From F23-D06 sp947165685 (GTDB lineage: Bacteria; Bacteroidota; Bacteroidia; Bacteroidales; WCHB1-69): 64,000 nt of DNA. Positions 7,908-17,884 of the stretch are shown here, piece after piece. Both the position numbers and the translations under genes were made by a program. The notes under the pieces were generated by a model. It made no database searches, was not told where the DNA came from, and saw only the letters and a list, made by a program, of their open reading frames with translations. The stretch spans positions 1 through 64,000 of the forward strand of contig CAMVBK010000010.1 of the NCBI GenBank assembly GCA_947165685.1. The letters are read 5' to 3'. The first letter of the stretch is position 1, and the number at the start of each line of letters is the position of its first letter.

Positions 7908-9680
7908 ATGGAAGCACTAAAGCACGAATGCGGGGTGGCGATGGTTCGACTGCTCAAGCCCCTGGCATTTTACGAGAAGAGATACGGCGACAGCCATTAT
8001 GCCCTCGGCAAACTCTACCTGATGATGGAGAAGCAGCACAACCGGGGCCAGGAAGGGGCCGGCGTCGCCTGCGTCAACATCCATCAGACCCCCGGCCACG
8101 AATACATGTACCGCGAAAAAGCGGAGGGCAAGGACGCCATCACCAAGGTGTTCGACACCATCTACCGCCAGGCTTCCGCCCCCGACCCCGATGACCCATG
8201 TGCAGGTCCCGCCTTCTCCGGCGAGCTGTACATGGGTCATCTTCGTTATTCCACCACGGGCAAAGGCGGACTGAAATACGTGCACCCGTTCCTCCGCCGC
8301 AACAACTGGCGGGCGAAGAACCTCTGCCTGTGCGGCAATTTCAACATGACCAATATCGAGGAAGTGTTCGACTACCTCACCTCCAAAGGGCAGTACCCCC
8401 GCGTCTATAGCGACACCTACATCCTGCTGGAGCTGATGGGACACCGCCTCGACCGCGAGGTGGAGCGTTGCTACCAAGAAGGACTGGCGTTAGGGCTGGA
8501 CGATCGGAAAGTGACCGAATATATTGACAATCACGTGGATATGGCCAACGTCCTGAAGTCCACAATGTCGCATTTCGACGGCGGCTATGTGATGTGCGGG
8601 ATGACGGGCAGCGGCGAGATGTTCGCCATGCGCGACCCGTGGGGAATCCGCCCCGCCTTCTACTACCGAAACGACGAAATCTGCGCCATCACCAGCGAGC
8701 GCCCCGTCCTGCAGACCACCTTCAATCTGCAACAAAACGACATTCAGGAGCTGCAGCCCGGACAGGCCATCATCATCAACCGCAAAGGGGAAATCCGTTT
8801 GGAACAGGTGCTCCCGGCGGAGAAGTTCTCGGCCTGTTCCTTCGAACGAATCTATTTCAGCCGGGGCAACGACAACGACATCCATCGCGAGCGTAAGACC
8901 TTGGGCTTCCAACTTCGCGATTCCATCCTGAAAGCCATCGACGGCGATGTGGAGAACACCGTGTTTTCCTACATCCCCAACACAGCGGAGGTGGCCTACC
9001 ACGGCATGGTGGAGGGCATTCGCACCGTGGCGCCGAATGTCCGCGCCGAGAAGGTGGTGTGGAAGGACATCAAACTTCGCACCTTCATCACCGAAGGCAG
9101 CACCCGCAACGACCTGGCCGCGCACGTCTATGACATCACCTTCAACTCCATCCGTCCCGGCATCGACAATTTGGTGGTCATCGACGACAGCATCGTGCGG
9201 GGCACAACCATGCGCGAAAGCATCCTGAAAATCTTAGACAGACTGCATCCGAAGAAAATCGTGGTGGTCAGCTCGGCACCGCAAATCCGCTATCCCGACT
9301 TTTACGGCATCGACATGGGTCGCATCGAGGAGTTCATCGCCTTCCAAGCCTGCATCTCGCTACTGAAAGAGCGAAATATGGAAGATTGGATAACCAAGGT
9401 GTATGAAAACTGTCGGCAGAATCATGAGGAAGCGTTGCAGCAATTGTACGAACCGTTCACCGTGGAGGAGCTGAACACGAAAATGGTCGAGCTGTTGAGA
9501 CCCGCCGACGTGCACTGCCCGATAGAATTGGTCTTCCAATCGTTGGAAGGCCTTCACGAGGCTATCCCGGACCATCCCGGCGACTGGTACTTCTCCGGCC
9601 GCTATCCCACCACAGGCGGAGCCCGCCTCGCCTGTCGCAGCTTCGTGAACTGGTATGAAACCGTAAACCTTAAACTCTAA
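7908..9680 (+). CDS. purF: Amidophosphoribosyltransferase, long PurF-like form
   Basis: Catalyses the first step of purine synthesis: glutamine plus PRPP to phosphoribosylamine. A 590-residue protein, clearly longer than the roughly 500 residues of standard PurF; Bacteroidota carry such a long form. From the ATG at 7908 a seven-residue propeptide (MEALKHE) would be removed to expose Cys8 as the N-terminal nucleophile of the class II glutaminase domain. Glutaminase motifs RYSTTGKGG and CGNFNMTN follow. The phosphoribosyltransferase PRPP loop VVIDDSIVRGTT is near residues 422-433. It is followed by pyrG after a short repeat, suggesting a nucleotide-synthesis operon. Whether it is the only PurF of the cell cannot be told. 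Confidence 0.88.
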   Translation: MEALKHECGVAMVRLLKPLAFYEKRYGDSHYALGKLYLMMEKQHNRGQEGAGVACVNIHQTPGHEYMYREKAEGKDAITKVFDTIYRQASAPDPDDPCAGPAFSGELYMGHLRYSTTGKGGLKYVHPFLRRNNWRAKNLCLCGNFNMTNIEEVFDYLTSKGQYPRVYSDTYILLELMGHRLDREVERCYQEGLALGLDDRKVTEYIDNHVDMANVLKSTMSHFDGGYVMCGMTGSGEMFAMRDPWGIRPAFYYRNDEICAITSERPVLQTTFNLQQNDIQELQPGQAIIINRKGEIRLEQVLPAEKFSACSFERIYFSRGNDNDIHRERKTLGFQLRDSILKAIDGDVENTVFSYIPNTAEVAYHGMVEGIRTVAPNVRAEKVVWKDIKLRTFITEGSTRNDLAAHVYDITFNSIRPGIDNLVVIDDSIVRGTTMRESILKILDRLHPKKIVVVSSAPQIRYPDFYGIDMGRIEEFIAFQACISLLKERNMEDWITKVYENCRQNHEEALQQLYEPFTVEELNTKMVELLRPADVHCPIELVFQSLEGLHEAIPDHPGDWYFSGRYPTTGGARLACRSFVNWYETVNLKL

Positions 9681-9698
9681 ACCTTAAACCTTAAACCA
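9664..9698 (+). repeat. Short TTAAACC tandem repeat between purF and pyrG
   Basis: CCTTAAA appears four times in imperfect tandem order just before the pyrG start. It probably arose by slippage. It leaves the spacing between the two genes at 20 bases. Confidence 0.6.
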
Positions 9699-9700
9699 TT

Positions 9701-11288
<1,588 letters not shown>

Positions 11289-11290
<2 letters not shown>

Positions 11291-11381
11291 CAATCCCCTT
11301 TTCAACATCCGATACAGCCTGTTCGCCATCACCTTTCTGTTGACCGTCAGCATGCAAGCGCAGCAGCGCGACCGGTTGGGA
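11289..11381 (+). pseudogene. Mosaic of two gene starts behind pyrG
   Basis: Directly at the pyrG stop, 11289-11333 reads SNPLFNIRYSLFAIT, aligning codon by codon with residues 2-16 of the flavin reductase-rubredoxin gene at 59852 (about 37 of 45 bases agree). It then switches to TVSMQAQQRDRLG (11343-11381), closely matching the signal-peptide end of the gene at 32251 (AVVTQAQQRDRLG), also at DNA level. At about 11382 the sequence changes again into the reverse-strand AraC remnant. Neither piece has a start codon. Confidence 0.75.
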
Positions 11382-12019
11382 AGCCCTTTCTCATGCTGCC
11401 TCCCCTCCCGATAGTAGTGCTCCAGTAGCGTCTCCAAGCGCCGCAGCAGGTCGGGATGCTGGCTGAACGAGACCTGCATCTGCATGGAATAGAACCGGGC
11501 GATGTACTCCAGCACCAAAGCCAACCGCGCCACCACAATGTTGACGGTATGGCGGTCCTGCTCCGGCCGCAAAAGCTCCGTCCGCATTTCTTCGAGAAGC
11601 CGCACAAGGGTGTCGCGCTGCCGGTCGTCCAAAGCCAGCGTCTCACTGACGTTGTAGGTGAAATAGGTGTAGCCCGACATCCGCCGGCCCAACTCGCGCC
11701 CGTTCAGGAGGTCGAGGGAGAAAAGCAGGGCCCACCCCTCGGCCTGAATCTCCTCGCCGGTGTCGGTCTTGCCCCCGACCTGGCCGGGCGAGACGCACAT
11801 CAGCGTGTGCTGCGGCATGTCGTACCGCAACTGCCCGTAGGAAAGCGCCTCCATGCGCTGGTCGGCGATGAAGATCCCATACACGTCGTAGCTGTTCAGG
11901 CTGTGGCGGCAATGCTCCAGCTCATCGTAGTGTATGACGCTGATGTGCGGGTGCAGCATCGGCGCCCCGATATAACGCGCATAGTCGTTGACACTGTGGA
12001 CTTTAAGTATCTTCTTCAT
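11382..12019 (-). pseudogene. AraC-family regulator lacking its DNA-binding domain
   Basis: From the ATG at 12017-12019 the protein reads as the N-terminal cupin-like half of an AraC-type regulator (MKKILKVHSVNDYARYIG and onward) and reaches HYYREGRQHEKGLP, the linker that normally leads straight into the double helix-turn-helix. There the homology stops and the sequence becomes the mosaic at 11289-11381. The frame has no nearby stop and stays open on the antisense of pyrG to 10631. It lies divergent from the aldo/keto reductase at 12184, the typical target of such a regulator, so local control of that gene has probably been lost or changed. Confidence 0.85.
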
Positions 12020-12128
12020 CCCATTTCGCCTTGGTGGAATCAACGATGCAAAGTTAAAAAAAATCCGAATCCGTAAAAGTGTTTGATTATTCCGTAAACC
12101 GTTTAACGCCGTTTCGGGTTTGTCATTG

Positions 12129-12136
12129 TATTTTTG
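12129..12136 (+). promoter_or_regulatory. -7 box of the aldo/keto reductase at 12184
   Basis: TATTTTTG followed by C, 48 bases before the start, in the gap shared with the divergent AraC remnant. Confidence 0.65.
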
Positions 12137-12183
12137 CAATGTAGAAACCAGTCATTTTTTGTCTAACTTAAAATATTGAAAAT

Positions 12184-13125
12184 ATGAAAGATACGAAAAT
12201 TGCATTAGGCACTTGGGCCTGGGGTTCGGGCGCGTTCGGCGGCGATGCCGTCTATGGGGTCAACACCAACGAAGATAACTTGAAACCCGTTTTTGAAGCG
12301 GCCGCGAAAGCCGGCTTATCCCTTTGGGACACGGCCACCGTGTATGCCATGGGCGACTCGGAGCGCATCCTCGGCCAGTTTGTCGCCTCCGTTCCGCGCG
12401 AGTCCGTGCAGATATCCACCAAGTTCACCCCGCAGTTGGCGGAGATGTACGGTAACTCGGTCGAGAAGATGGCCGAGGCATCGATGGAACGCATGGGCAT
12501 CGACTACATTGACATGTATTGGATTCACAACCCGATGGATGTCGAACGCTGGACACCGGGGCTGATCCCGCTTCTCCAGTCGGGCAAGGTGCGCCAAGTG
12601 GGCGTGTCGAATCACGACATCCGGGAGATTGAGCGTGCCAACGAGATCCTGGGCCAGGCGGGGTTCCGCGTGAGCGCCGTGCAGAACCACTTCTCGCTGC
12701 TCTACCGTTCGAGCGAGCGCGGCGGCGTGCTCGACTACTGTCATCGCCACGACATCCGCTTCTGGTCCTATATGGTGCTGGAGCAGGGTGCGCTGACCGG
12801 CAACTTCTCGCCCGCCAATCCGCTGCCCGCCGACAGCGACCGCGGCCGCAAGTACAACCCGGTGCTCGACAAGCTGCAGGCCCTCACCGACGAGATGAAG
12901 GCGATAGGGGAAAAATACGGCGCGTCGTGTTCGCAGATCGGCATCGCCTGGGCCATCGCCAAGGGTACTATGCCCATCGTCGGGGCCACAAAGGAGCGTC
13001 ATGTGGCGGAAGCCGCAGCTGCAGCCGACATCGTGCCCACCAACGATGAAATTGCCCGTTTGGAGACCTTGGCCGACGCCACCGGCATCGACACCCGTGG
13101 CGATTGGGAACACACAATGGAATAA
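12184..13125 (+). CDS. Aldo/keto reductase
   Basis: A 313-residue, full-length AKR of the larger 'Aldo/keto reductase' branch. The catalytic tetrad can be seen as Asp and Tyr in LWDTATVYAMGDSE, Lys in ISTKF and His in YWIHNP; the NADPH site is in PIVGATKERHV near the C-terminus. The predicted role is cytoplasmic reduction of aldehydes or quinones. It is transcribed divergently from the broken AraC gene and is followed 30 bases later by a flavin reductase, which it may be co-transcribed with. Confidence 0.95.
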   Translation: MKDTKIALGTWAWGSGAFGGDAVYGVNTNEDNLKPVFEAAAKAGLSLWDTATVYAMGDSERILGQFVASVPRESVQISTKFTPQLAEMYGNSVEKMAEASMERMGIDYIDMYWIHNPMDVERWTPGLIPLLQSGKVRQVGVSNHDIREIERANEILGQAGFRVSAVQNHFSLLYRSSERGGVLDYCHRHDIRFWSYMVLEQGALTGNFSPANPLPADSDRGRKYNPVLDKLQALTDEMKAIGEKYGASCSQIGIAWAIAKGTMPIVGATKERHVAEAAAAADIVPTNDEIARLETLADATGIDTRGDWEHTME

Positions 13126-13155
13126 ACGGAAATAATGCTTTTAACGTAGAAGAAT

Positions 13156-13707
13156 ATGAAGAAAAATATCGGAAACAAACTGGCACTTTATCCCACACCA
13201 GCCACAGTCGTGGGGACTGTTGGAGAAGGTGGGAAGGTAAATTGGTTGCTCGTGGCGCACGTCGGCATTGTCAGCCATTCCAAGCTGCTGTTGAGCATCC
13301 ATTCGTCACATCACAGTGTCAAAGCCATTGACGAGACGAAGCGGCTCTCCATCAACATAATTGACGAGTCTTTCGTGGCCGATGCCGACTATACAGGAAC
13401 CGTAAGTGGAGCCAAGGTCGATAAGTCGGAAGTCTTCGAATACCATTTGGGGGAAGCGGGGATGCCCATCATCGAGAAGTCTCCGTTGGTGATGGAGTGT
13501 GAAGTACTCGACATTTACGAGATTGATGGCTTCAAGAACTACATCTGCGCCATCCTCAACACTTACATCGAGGAGGAAAAACTTGACGAAAAAGGCAAGC
13601 CCGACTATGTCAAGATAAAACCTGTCCTGTTCGAGATGCCCACCTACAAATATTTGCGTACCGGCGACATCATCGGCGACTGTGCGAAGATGGGGAGACA
13701 GAGATAG
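13156..13707 (+). CDS. Flavin reductase family protein
   Basis: A 183-residue FMN-binding split-barrel protein. The N-terminal ALYPTPATVVGTVGEGGKVNW is the usual first strand pair, and NIIDESFVADADYTG is the typical middle. Such proteins bind FMN and reduce it or act as small flavin-dependent reductases. It is likely in one transcript with the preceding aldo/keto reductase. The final residues (KMGRQR) sit just before a region with operator-like palindromes for the next gene. Confidence 0.88.
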   Translation: MKKNIGNKLALYPTPATVVGTVGEGGKVNWLLVAHVGIVSHSKLLLSIHSSHHSVKAIDETKRLSINIIDESFVADADYTGTVSGAKVDKSEVFEYHLGEAGMPIIEKSPLVMECEVLDIYEIDGFKNYICAILNTYIEEEKLDEKGKPDYVKIKPVLFEMPTYKYLRTGDIIGDCAKMGRQR

Positions 13708-13719
13708 AGGATTACAGCC

Positions 13720-13759
13720 TATAATCCAAGAAAAATATATAATTTTCGGATTATAATCC
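13720..13759 (+). promoter_or_regulatory. Operator-like palindrome ahead of the amidohydrolase
   Basis: GGATTATAATCC at 13748-13759 is a perfect 12-base palindrome. TATAATCC occurs once more at 13720-13727, forming an inverted pair with the first half. The palindrome ends about ten bases before the -7 region (TATTTTGC near 13770), a position suited to a repressor or activator site. Confidence 0.5.
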
Positions 13760-13819
13760 AGAAATTTTATATTTTGCAACTTTAAAATCACTAAGAGAAA
13801 GACACTAATAATCAGCTTT

Positions 13820-15118
13820 ATGACACTGCTTATGGCGCACTCCTTCGCTCAGATTGACCTCCACAGCCACGCCGTCACGCAGGGTTACCGCGACTACATC
13901 AAGGCCAACGGTGCCGAGCTGGACGAAGGTTTTCCCATCCCGGGTTGGGACGTGGAGAAGCACATCGCCTTCATGGACAAGGCCGGCATCCGGACTTCTG
14001 TGCTGACGATGCCCGCGCCGCAGCCTTACTTCGGCGACGCGGAGGCCTCGGCGGAGGTGTGCCGCAGGTACAACGAGGAGTGCGCTGCGCTGAAGGCCCG
14101 CTATCCCGGACGCTTTATGTTCTGTGCCGCGCTGCCACTGCCCGACGTGCCGCACGCCATTGCGGAGGCCCGCTACGCCCTTGAGGTGCTGGGGGCAGAC
14201 GGCATCAAGTTGGCCACCAACAGCTACGGGCAGTACCTCGGCGACCCTGAACTCGACACGCTCTTTGCCGTGCTCAACGAGTACGGGACCGTCGTCATCT
14301 TGCATCCGCATCGTCCGGAGCCCGTCAACCGGCAGGTGATGCGGCAAACGCCCCTTGCCATGCAGGAGTACCTTTCGGAGACCACCCGCGCCGTGGCCAA
14401 CATGATCAGCCGCAATGTCCTGGCCCGTTATCCCAGGGTGAAGGTCGTGGTGCCCCATTGCGGCGCCTACCTGCCCTTGGCCGTGCCGCGCATGAAGTCG
14501 CTCGTCCCGGTGATGCAGGCCAACAGGCTGGTCGGCGAAATCGACTGGCAGGCCAACCTGTCGCGCCTCTACTACGACCTGGCCGGCGCGCCCACCGACG
14601 ATGTCCTCGACGCGCTCCTCACCGTCACCACGCCCGACCATATCCTCTACGGCAGCGACTACCCGTATGTGGCCGAGTCGGTGCTCATCGGCGGCAAGCA
14701 GGCCTTGGAAGGCCGTCTCGTCGCGCACGGGTTAGATCCGCAGGACATCTTCACCGACAACGCCCGCCGGCTGTTCGGCGAGAACGTGCCGCTGCGCACC
14801 TATGGTGACAAGATCGTCCGCCTCGCCGAAATCGAGGTGGTGCCGGAGTATCTGGAAGCGTATCTGGTTTACGCCAAGGAGGTGGGGGAGACCTCGGTGG
14901 AGGTGGAGCCCGGTGTGCTGACCCTCTTCTCGATGCAGTCCAAGGAAGAACCCTGCAAGATCTACATCTTGGAAATCTACGCTGACAAGGAGGCCTACCA
15001 GAGCCACCTCCAGACCGCCCATTTCAAGAAGTACAAAGAGGGTACCGCCAAGATGGTGAAATCGCTGAAGCTGATCGACACCAAGCCGATGGTGGGGATG
15101 GAGATGATAGGACATTGA
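13820..15118 (+). CDS. Amidohydrolase fused to a monooxygenase-like domain
   Basis: Residues 1 to about 325 are an amidohydrolase-2 (ACMSD-like) TIM barrel with metal ligands in DLHSH, His in VVILHPHRPEP and VVPHCGAYLP, and Asp in LYGSDYPY. Residues from about 335 to 432 resemble an antibiotic-biosynthesis-monooxygenase (ABM) ferredoxin-like domain (IVRLAEIEVVPEYLEAYL onward). Homologues usually carry a signal peptide. Here the ATG at 13820 gives only MTLLMAHSFAQ, but the same frame upstream reads TKRKTLIISF, which would complete a good signal peptide starting at an ATC (13787). The start may therefore be a mutated or non-standard codon. Reaction unknown; decarboxylation or hydrolysis of a ring acid is plausible. 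Confidence 0.85.
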   Translation: MTLLMAHSFAQIDLHSHAVTQGYRDYIKANGAELDEGFPIPGWDVEKHIAFMDKAGIRTSVLTMPAPQPYFGDAEASAEVCRRYNEECAALKARYPGRFMFCAALPLPDVPHAIAEARYALEVLGADGIKLATNSYGQYLGDPELDTLFAVLNEYGTVVILHPHRPEPVNRQVMRQTPLAMQEYLSETTRAVANMISRNVLARYPRVKVVVPHCGAYLPLAVPRMKSLVPVMQANRLVGEIDWQANLSRLYYDLAGAPTDDVLDALLTVTTPDHILYGSDYPYVAESVLIGGKQALEGRLVAHGLDPQDIFTDNARRLFGENVPLRTYGDKIVRLAEIEVVPEYLEAYLVYAKEVGETSVEVEPGVLTLFSMQSKEEPCKIYILEIYADKEAYQSHLQTAHFKKYKEGTAKMVKSLKLIDTKPMVGMEMIGH

Positions 15119-15156
15119 CGCAAAAGCGGGAGTCCTTTCCATTCGGGGAAAAGTTG

Positions 15157-15164
15157 TATTTTTG
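15157..15164 (+). promoter_or_regulatory. -7 box deciding the start of the deiminase-like gene
   Basis: TATTTTTG followed by C. It overlaps an in-frame TTG at 15162 and so excludes it as a start; the ATG at 15195 is preferred. Confidence 0.7.
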
Positions 15165-15194
15165 CAGCATCGAAATATATCAAATTTAACAGTT

Positions 15195-16481
15195 ATGACA
15201 GTAGAATCAATAATCGGAATTACAAGTGGTTTGATAGCTATTGGAGGTTTTGTTGTGGTATGTTATAAAAAAATAAAGAAAATACCTTTAACTGAACTGA
15301 TGAATCAGCTTTTGGATAAAAAAACGACAAGTAAAAAGCATCGAAACATTTTGAAAAAAATGAATAGACGATTGGTCGGGAATCATATAAAAACGGAATA
15401 CATACAAAACTTTGTTTTAGCGGACCGTGGCAAAGAGGCTGTTTTTTTGGACATTTGCATAAACAACGACATAGAACCAACGGAAGAAATTTGCAAGAAG
15501 TTCTTGGGGAATGACAGCCCTTCTATTAGAACAAAATACTACGAACACAAAAGCAACAATATGCAAATCAAAAAAGAAGATATTCAATCTGAAAAAACAG
15601 CATCGTTTTCATTACCAACCAATAACGTAGAACAAATCGTTTATATGTCTGAACTGCTAAAAAGCAGACATCCGGAAGTTTGTAAAAGGTTGGTCAGCAT
15701 TTTGGAGAAACATAATGTGAATTATTCCTTCATACAAGGCACAAAAGACATCTGGTGTCGCGATTATATGCCCGTTCAAACGCAATCAGGCAAATTCATA
15801 CTGTTCAAATACAACCCCTCTTATTTGAAAGGCAAGAAAGAATGGGAAGATTCGCGTTCCGACATAAACGAAATTAAAGAGAAGAATGATTGGTTGCAAA
15901 AACTCAACATAAAAGAATCCGACATCAACTTGGATGGCGGTAACGTACTAATTTGCGACGGTAGGGCAATACTGTCAGATAGAATATTTACCGAAAATCC
16001 TAAATGCAACAAGGAATCTTTGAAAAAAGAACTGTCAGAGTTGCTCGAATGCAAGGACATCATCATTATCCCTGCTCTAAAATCGCAGTATGAGGATTTT
16101 ACCGGACACGCCGATGGGATGGTCAGATTTGTGGACAGAAATACCATTATTGGTAATGAACGGCGACCTGACGAATACCAGTACATGAAGGATGGTCTGC
16201 AAAAAGCCATTGACACTTTTAACCTTACATACATTGATGTTCCGTATTTTGAGGATAAAGATCCTAATCATCCCGATAGCGCTATTGGAATATATGTGAA
16301 TTACTTGGAAGTGAATAATTTGATTGTGTTACCTATATTTGGCAGAGAAGAAGACGATCAGGTTCGTGATATATTTCGTAAGACATTTCCTAACAAAGAT
16401 ATTGAGACAATTAACTACAATGAAGTTGCAAAAGAAGGCGGCTTGCTGAATTGTACAACTTGGGTTGTAAAATGTAAATAG
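15195..16481 (+). CDS. Membrane-anchored agmatine-deiminase-like protein
   Basis: A 428-residue protein. A hydrophobic segment at about residues 5-27 (IIGITSGLIAIGGFVVVCY) is followed by a Lys-rich stretch, so the body is probably cytoplasmic. From about residue 140 it matches the Porphyromonas-type peptidyl-arginine deiminase / agmatine deiminase fold: IWCRDYMPVQ, LDGGNVLICDG, GHADGMVRF and, near the end, GGLLNCTTW with the expected catalytic Cys. Substrates of this family are free or peptide-bound guanidino compounds. Standard agmatine deiminases of about 350-370 residues have no membrane anchor and no 130-residue N-terminal extension. The gene is much more AT-rich than its neighbours, pointing to transfer. 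Confidence 0.85.
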   Translation: MTVESIIGITSGLIAIGGFVVVCYKKIKKIPLTELMNQLLDKKTTSKKHRNILKKMNRRLVGNHIKTEYIQNFVLADRGKEAVFLDICINNDIEPTEEICKKFLGNDSPSIRTKYYEHKSNNMQIKKEDIQSEKTASFSLPTNNVEQIVYMSELLKSRHPEVCKRLVSILEKHNVNYSFIQGTKDIWCRDYMPVQTQSGKFILFKYNPSYLKGKKEWEDSRSDINEIKEKNDWLQKLNIKESDINLDGGNVLICDGRAILSDRIFTENPKCNKESLKKELSELLECKDIIIIPALKSQYEDFTGHADGMVRFVDRNTIIGNERRPDEYQYMKDGLQKAIDTFNLTYIDVPYFEDKDPNHPDSAIGIYVNYLEVNNLIVLPIFGREEDDQVRDIFRKTFPNKDIETINYNEVAKEGGLLNCTTWVVKCK

Positions 16482-16580
16482 TTGACATTTATGCATTTTC
16501 AAATTAATCCTCAGAATAGTAGCAATACAAATTTCGAGTATTTTTTTATTTTTGCATCTACAAACAAATCAAAACCAAAT

Positions 16581-17711
16581 ATGAGAAACACCATTCTGAT
16601 TTTCGCCGCCATCGTGCTGTTGGCCGGCTGTAGCAAGACAACAAAAACAGACAAGGAAATGAATACATTGACATTCAATGAGCAGCAGGCCGCCGCCATG
16701 GCAGCCATCGCCTGCAACGAGGCCAAGGCCGACTACGACGCGCTGGCCAACGCCATCAACGAGGGTTTCGATGCGGGACTCACCGCCAACCAGATCAAGG
16801 AGGCCCTCTCGCAACTCTACGCCTACACGGGCTTCCCGCGTTCGCTCAACGCATTGGGCACCCTGCAGAAGGTGATGGAACAGCGTGGTGAGGTGACGGT
16901 AGGGGAGGAGTCCACCCCGATTCCCGCCACCTACGACGCCCTGAAGCAGGGCACCGAGGTGCAGACCAAACTCAGCGGACAGCCTTTCGACTACAAGTTC
17001 TGTCCCGCCGAGGATTACTACCTCAAGGCGCATCTTTTTGGCGACATCTTCGCCCGCGACCTGCTGACCCATGCCGACCGTGAGTTGGTGACCGTCAGCG
17101 CTTTGGCCGGCTTGGACAAGGTGGAGCCCCAGCTTGCCGCCCACGTGCGCGGCGCACGCAACATGGGCCTCACCGACGCGCAGCTGCTCGCCATCCCGAA
17201 GGCATTGCAGGAGCGCGTGGGCAAGATGGAGGCACACCGCGCCGCCGTGGCCATCCAACAGTTGGGTATCAGCGATTCCGCCAACGACCACCTCGCCAGC
17301 GATATGTTCGTCCAGAACTACGTTGACCTGAAGTCGAGCTGGCGCAGAGGCGAGCCCAACACCGCCTATGCACAGTACTTCATCGGCAACAGCTACGTCT
17401 CGCCCTACGACGGCGGTATGGTCAACGTGACCTTCGAGCCGGGCTGCCGCAACAACTGGCACGTCCACCACAAGCAGGTGCAGGTGCTGGTGTGCGTGTA
17501 TGGCCGCGGTTGGTACCAGGAGTGGGGCAAGCCCGCCATCAAGCTGGAGCCCGGCGTGATCGTCGAGATTCCCGAAGGCGTGAAGCACTGGCACGGTGCC
17601 GCCAAGGACAGCTGGATGCAGCACCTCACCTACCACAAGGACGTGCAGGAAGGCGCCAGCAACGAATGGTTGGAGCCCGTGGATGACGAGACCTACGGGA
17701 AAGTGAAATAG
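16581..17711 (+). CDS. Lipoprotein with two CMD domains and a cupin
   Basis: A 376-residue exported protein. The signal peptide ends in the lipobox LLAGC. Residues about 30-110 and 125-225 look like carboxymuconolactone-decarboxylase (CMD/AhpD-like) repeats, with TGFPRSLNALGTL and the DRELVTVSALAGL segment, although the CxxC pair of redox-active AhpD-type members is not evident. The last 120 residues are a cupin with metal-binding His residues in NNWHVHHKQVQVLV and KHWHG. This CMD-cupin arrangement is known in Bacteroidota proteins of undefined role. A -7 box (TTTATTTTTGC near 16546) fixes the start at 16581. It is followed by a strong terminator. Confidence 0.9.
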   Translation: MRNTILIFAAIVLLAGCSKTTKTDKEMNTLTFNEQQAAAMAAIACNEAKADYDALANAINEGFDAGLTANQIKEALSQLYAYTGFPRSLNALGTLQKVMEQRGEVTVGEESTPIPATYDALKQGTEVQTKLSGQPFDYKFCPAEDYYLKAHLFGDIFARDLLTHADRELVTVSALAGLDKVEPQLAAHVRGARNMGLTDAQLLAIPKALQERVGKMEAHRAAVAIQQLGISDSANDHLASDMFVQNYVDLKSSWRRGEPNTAYAQYFIGNSYVSPYDGGMVNVTFEPGCRNNWHVHHKQVQVLVCVYGRGWYQEWGKPAIKLEPGVIVEIPEGVKHWHGAAKDSWMQHLTYHKDVQEGASNEWLEPVDDETYGKVK

Positions 17712-17740
17712 AAATTTTGTACCCATTCCCCTGAACAAGA

Positions 17741-17770
17741 AGAGACGTTGTGCGCCACGTCTCTTTTTTG
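17741..17770 (+). terminator. Rho-independent terminator
   Basis: Stem AGAGACGT/ACGTCTCT with an eight-base loop and a run of T, 30 bases after the CMD-cupin stop. Confidence 0.9.
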
Positions 17771-17884
17771 TTTGCCTGCGTATAAAGGAAATTTTGTACA
17801 TTTGCACCTGGAAAAGAATAAAAGCGACTAAAGGAAAGTAAACGCATTCCCGTCTGTCAGAACACCCTTTGAATAATACCGACA

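Noticed and set aside
9664..9698. Telomere-like or origin repeat
   Set aside because: Only four imperfect CCTTAAA units between two co-oriented genes; slippage is the simpler reading.
15162..15194. Upstream TTG start for the deiminase-like protein
   Set aside because: The codon overlaps the -7 promoter box and would be upstream of transcription start.
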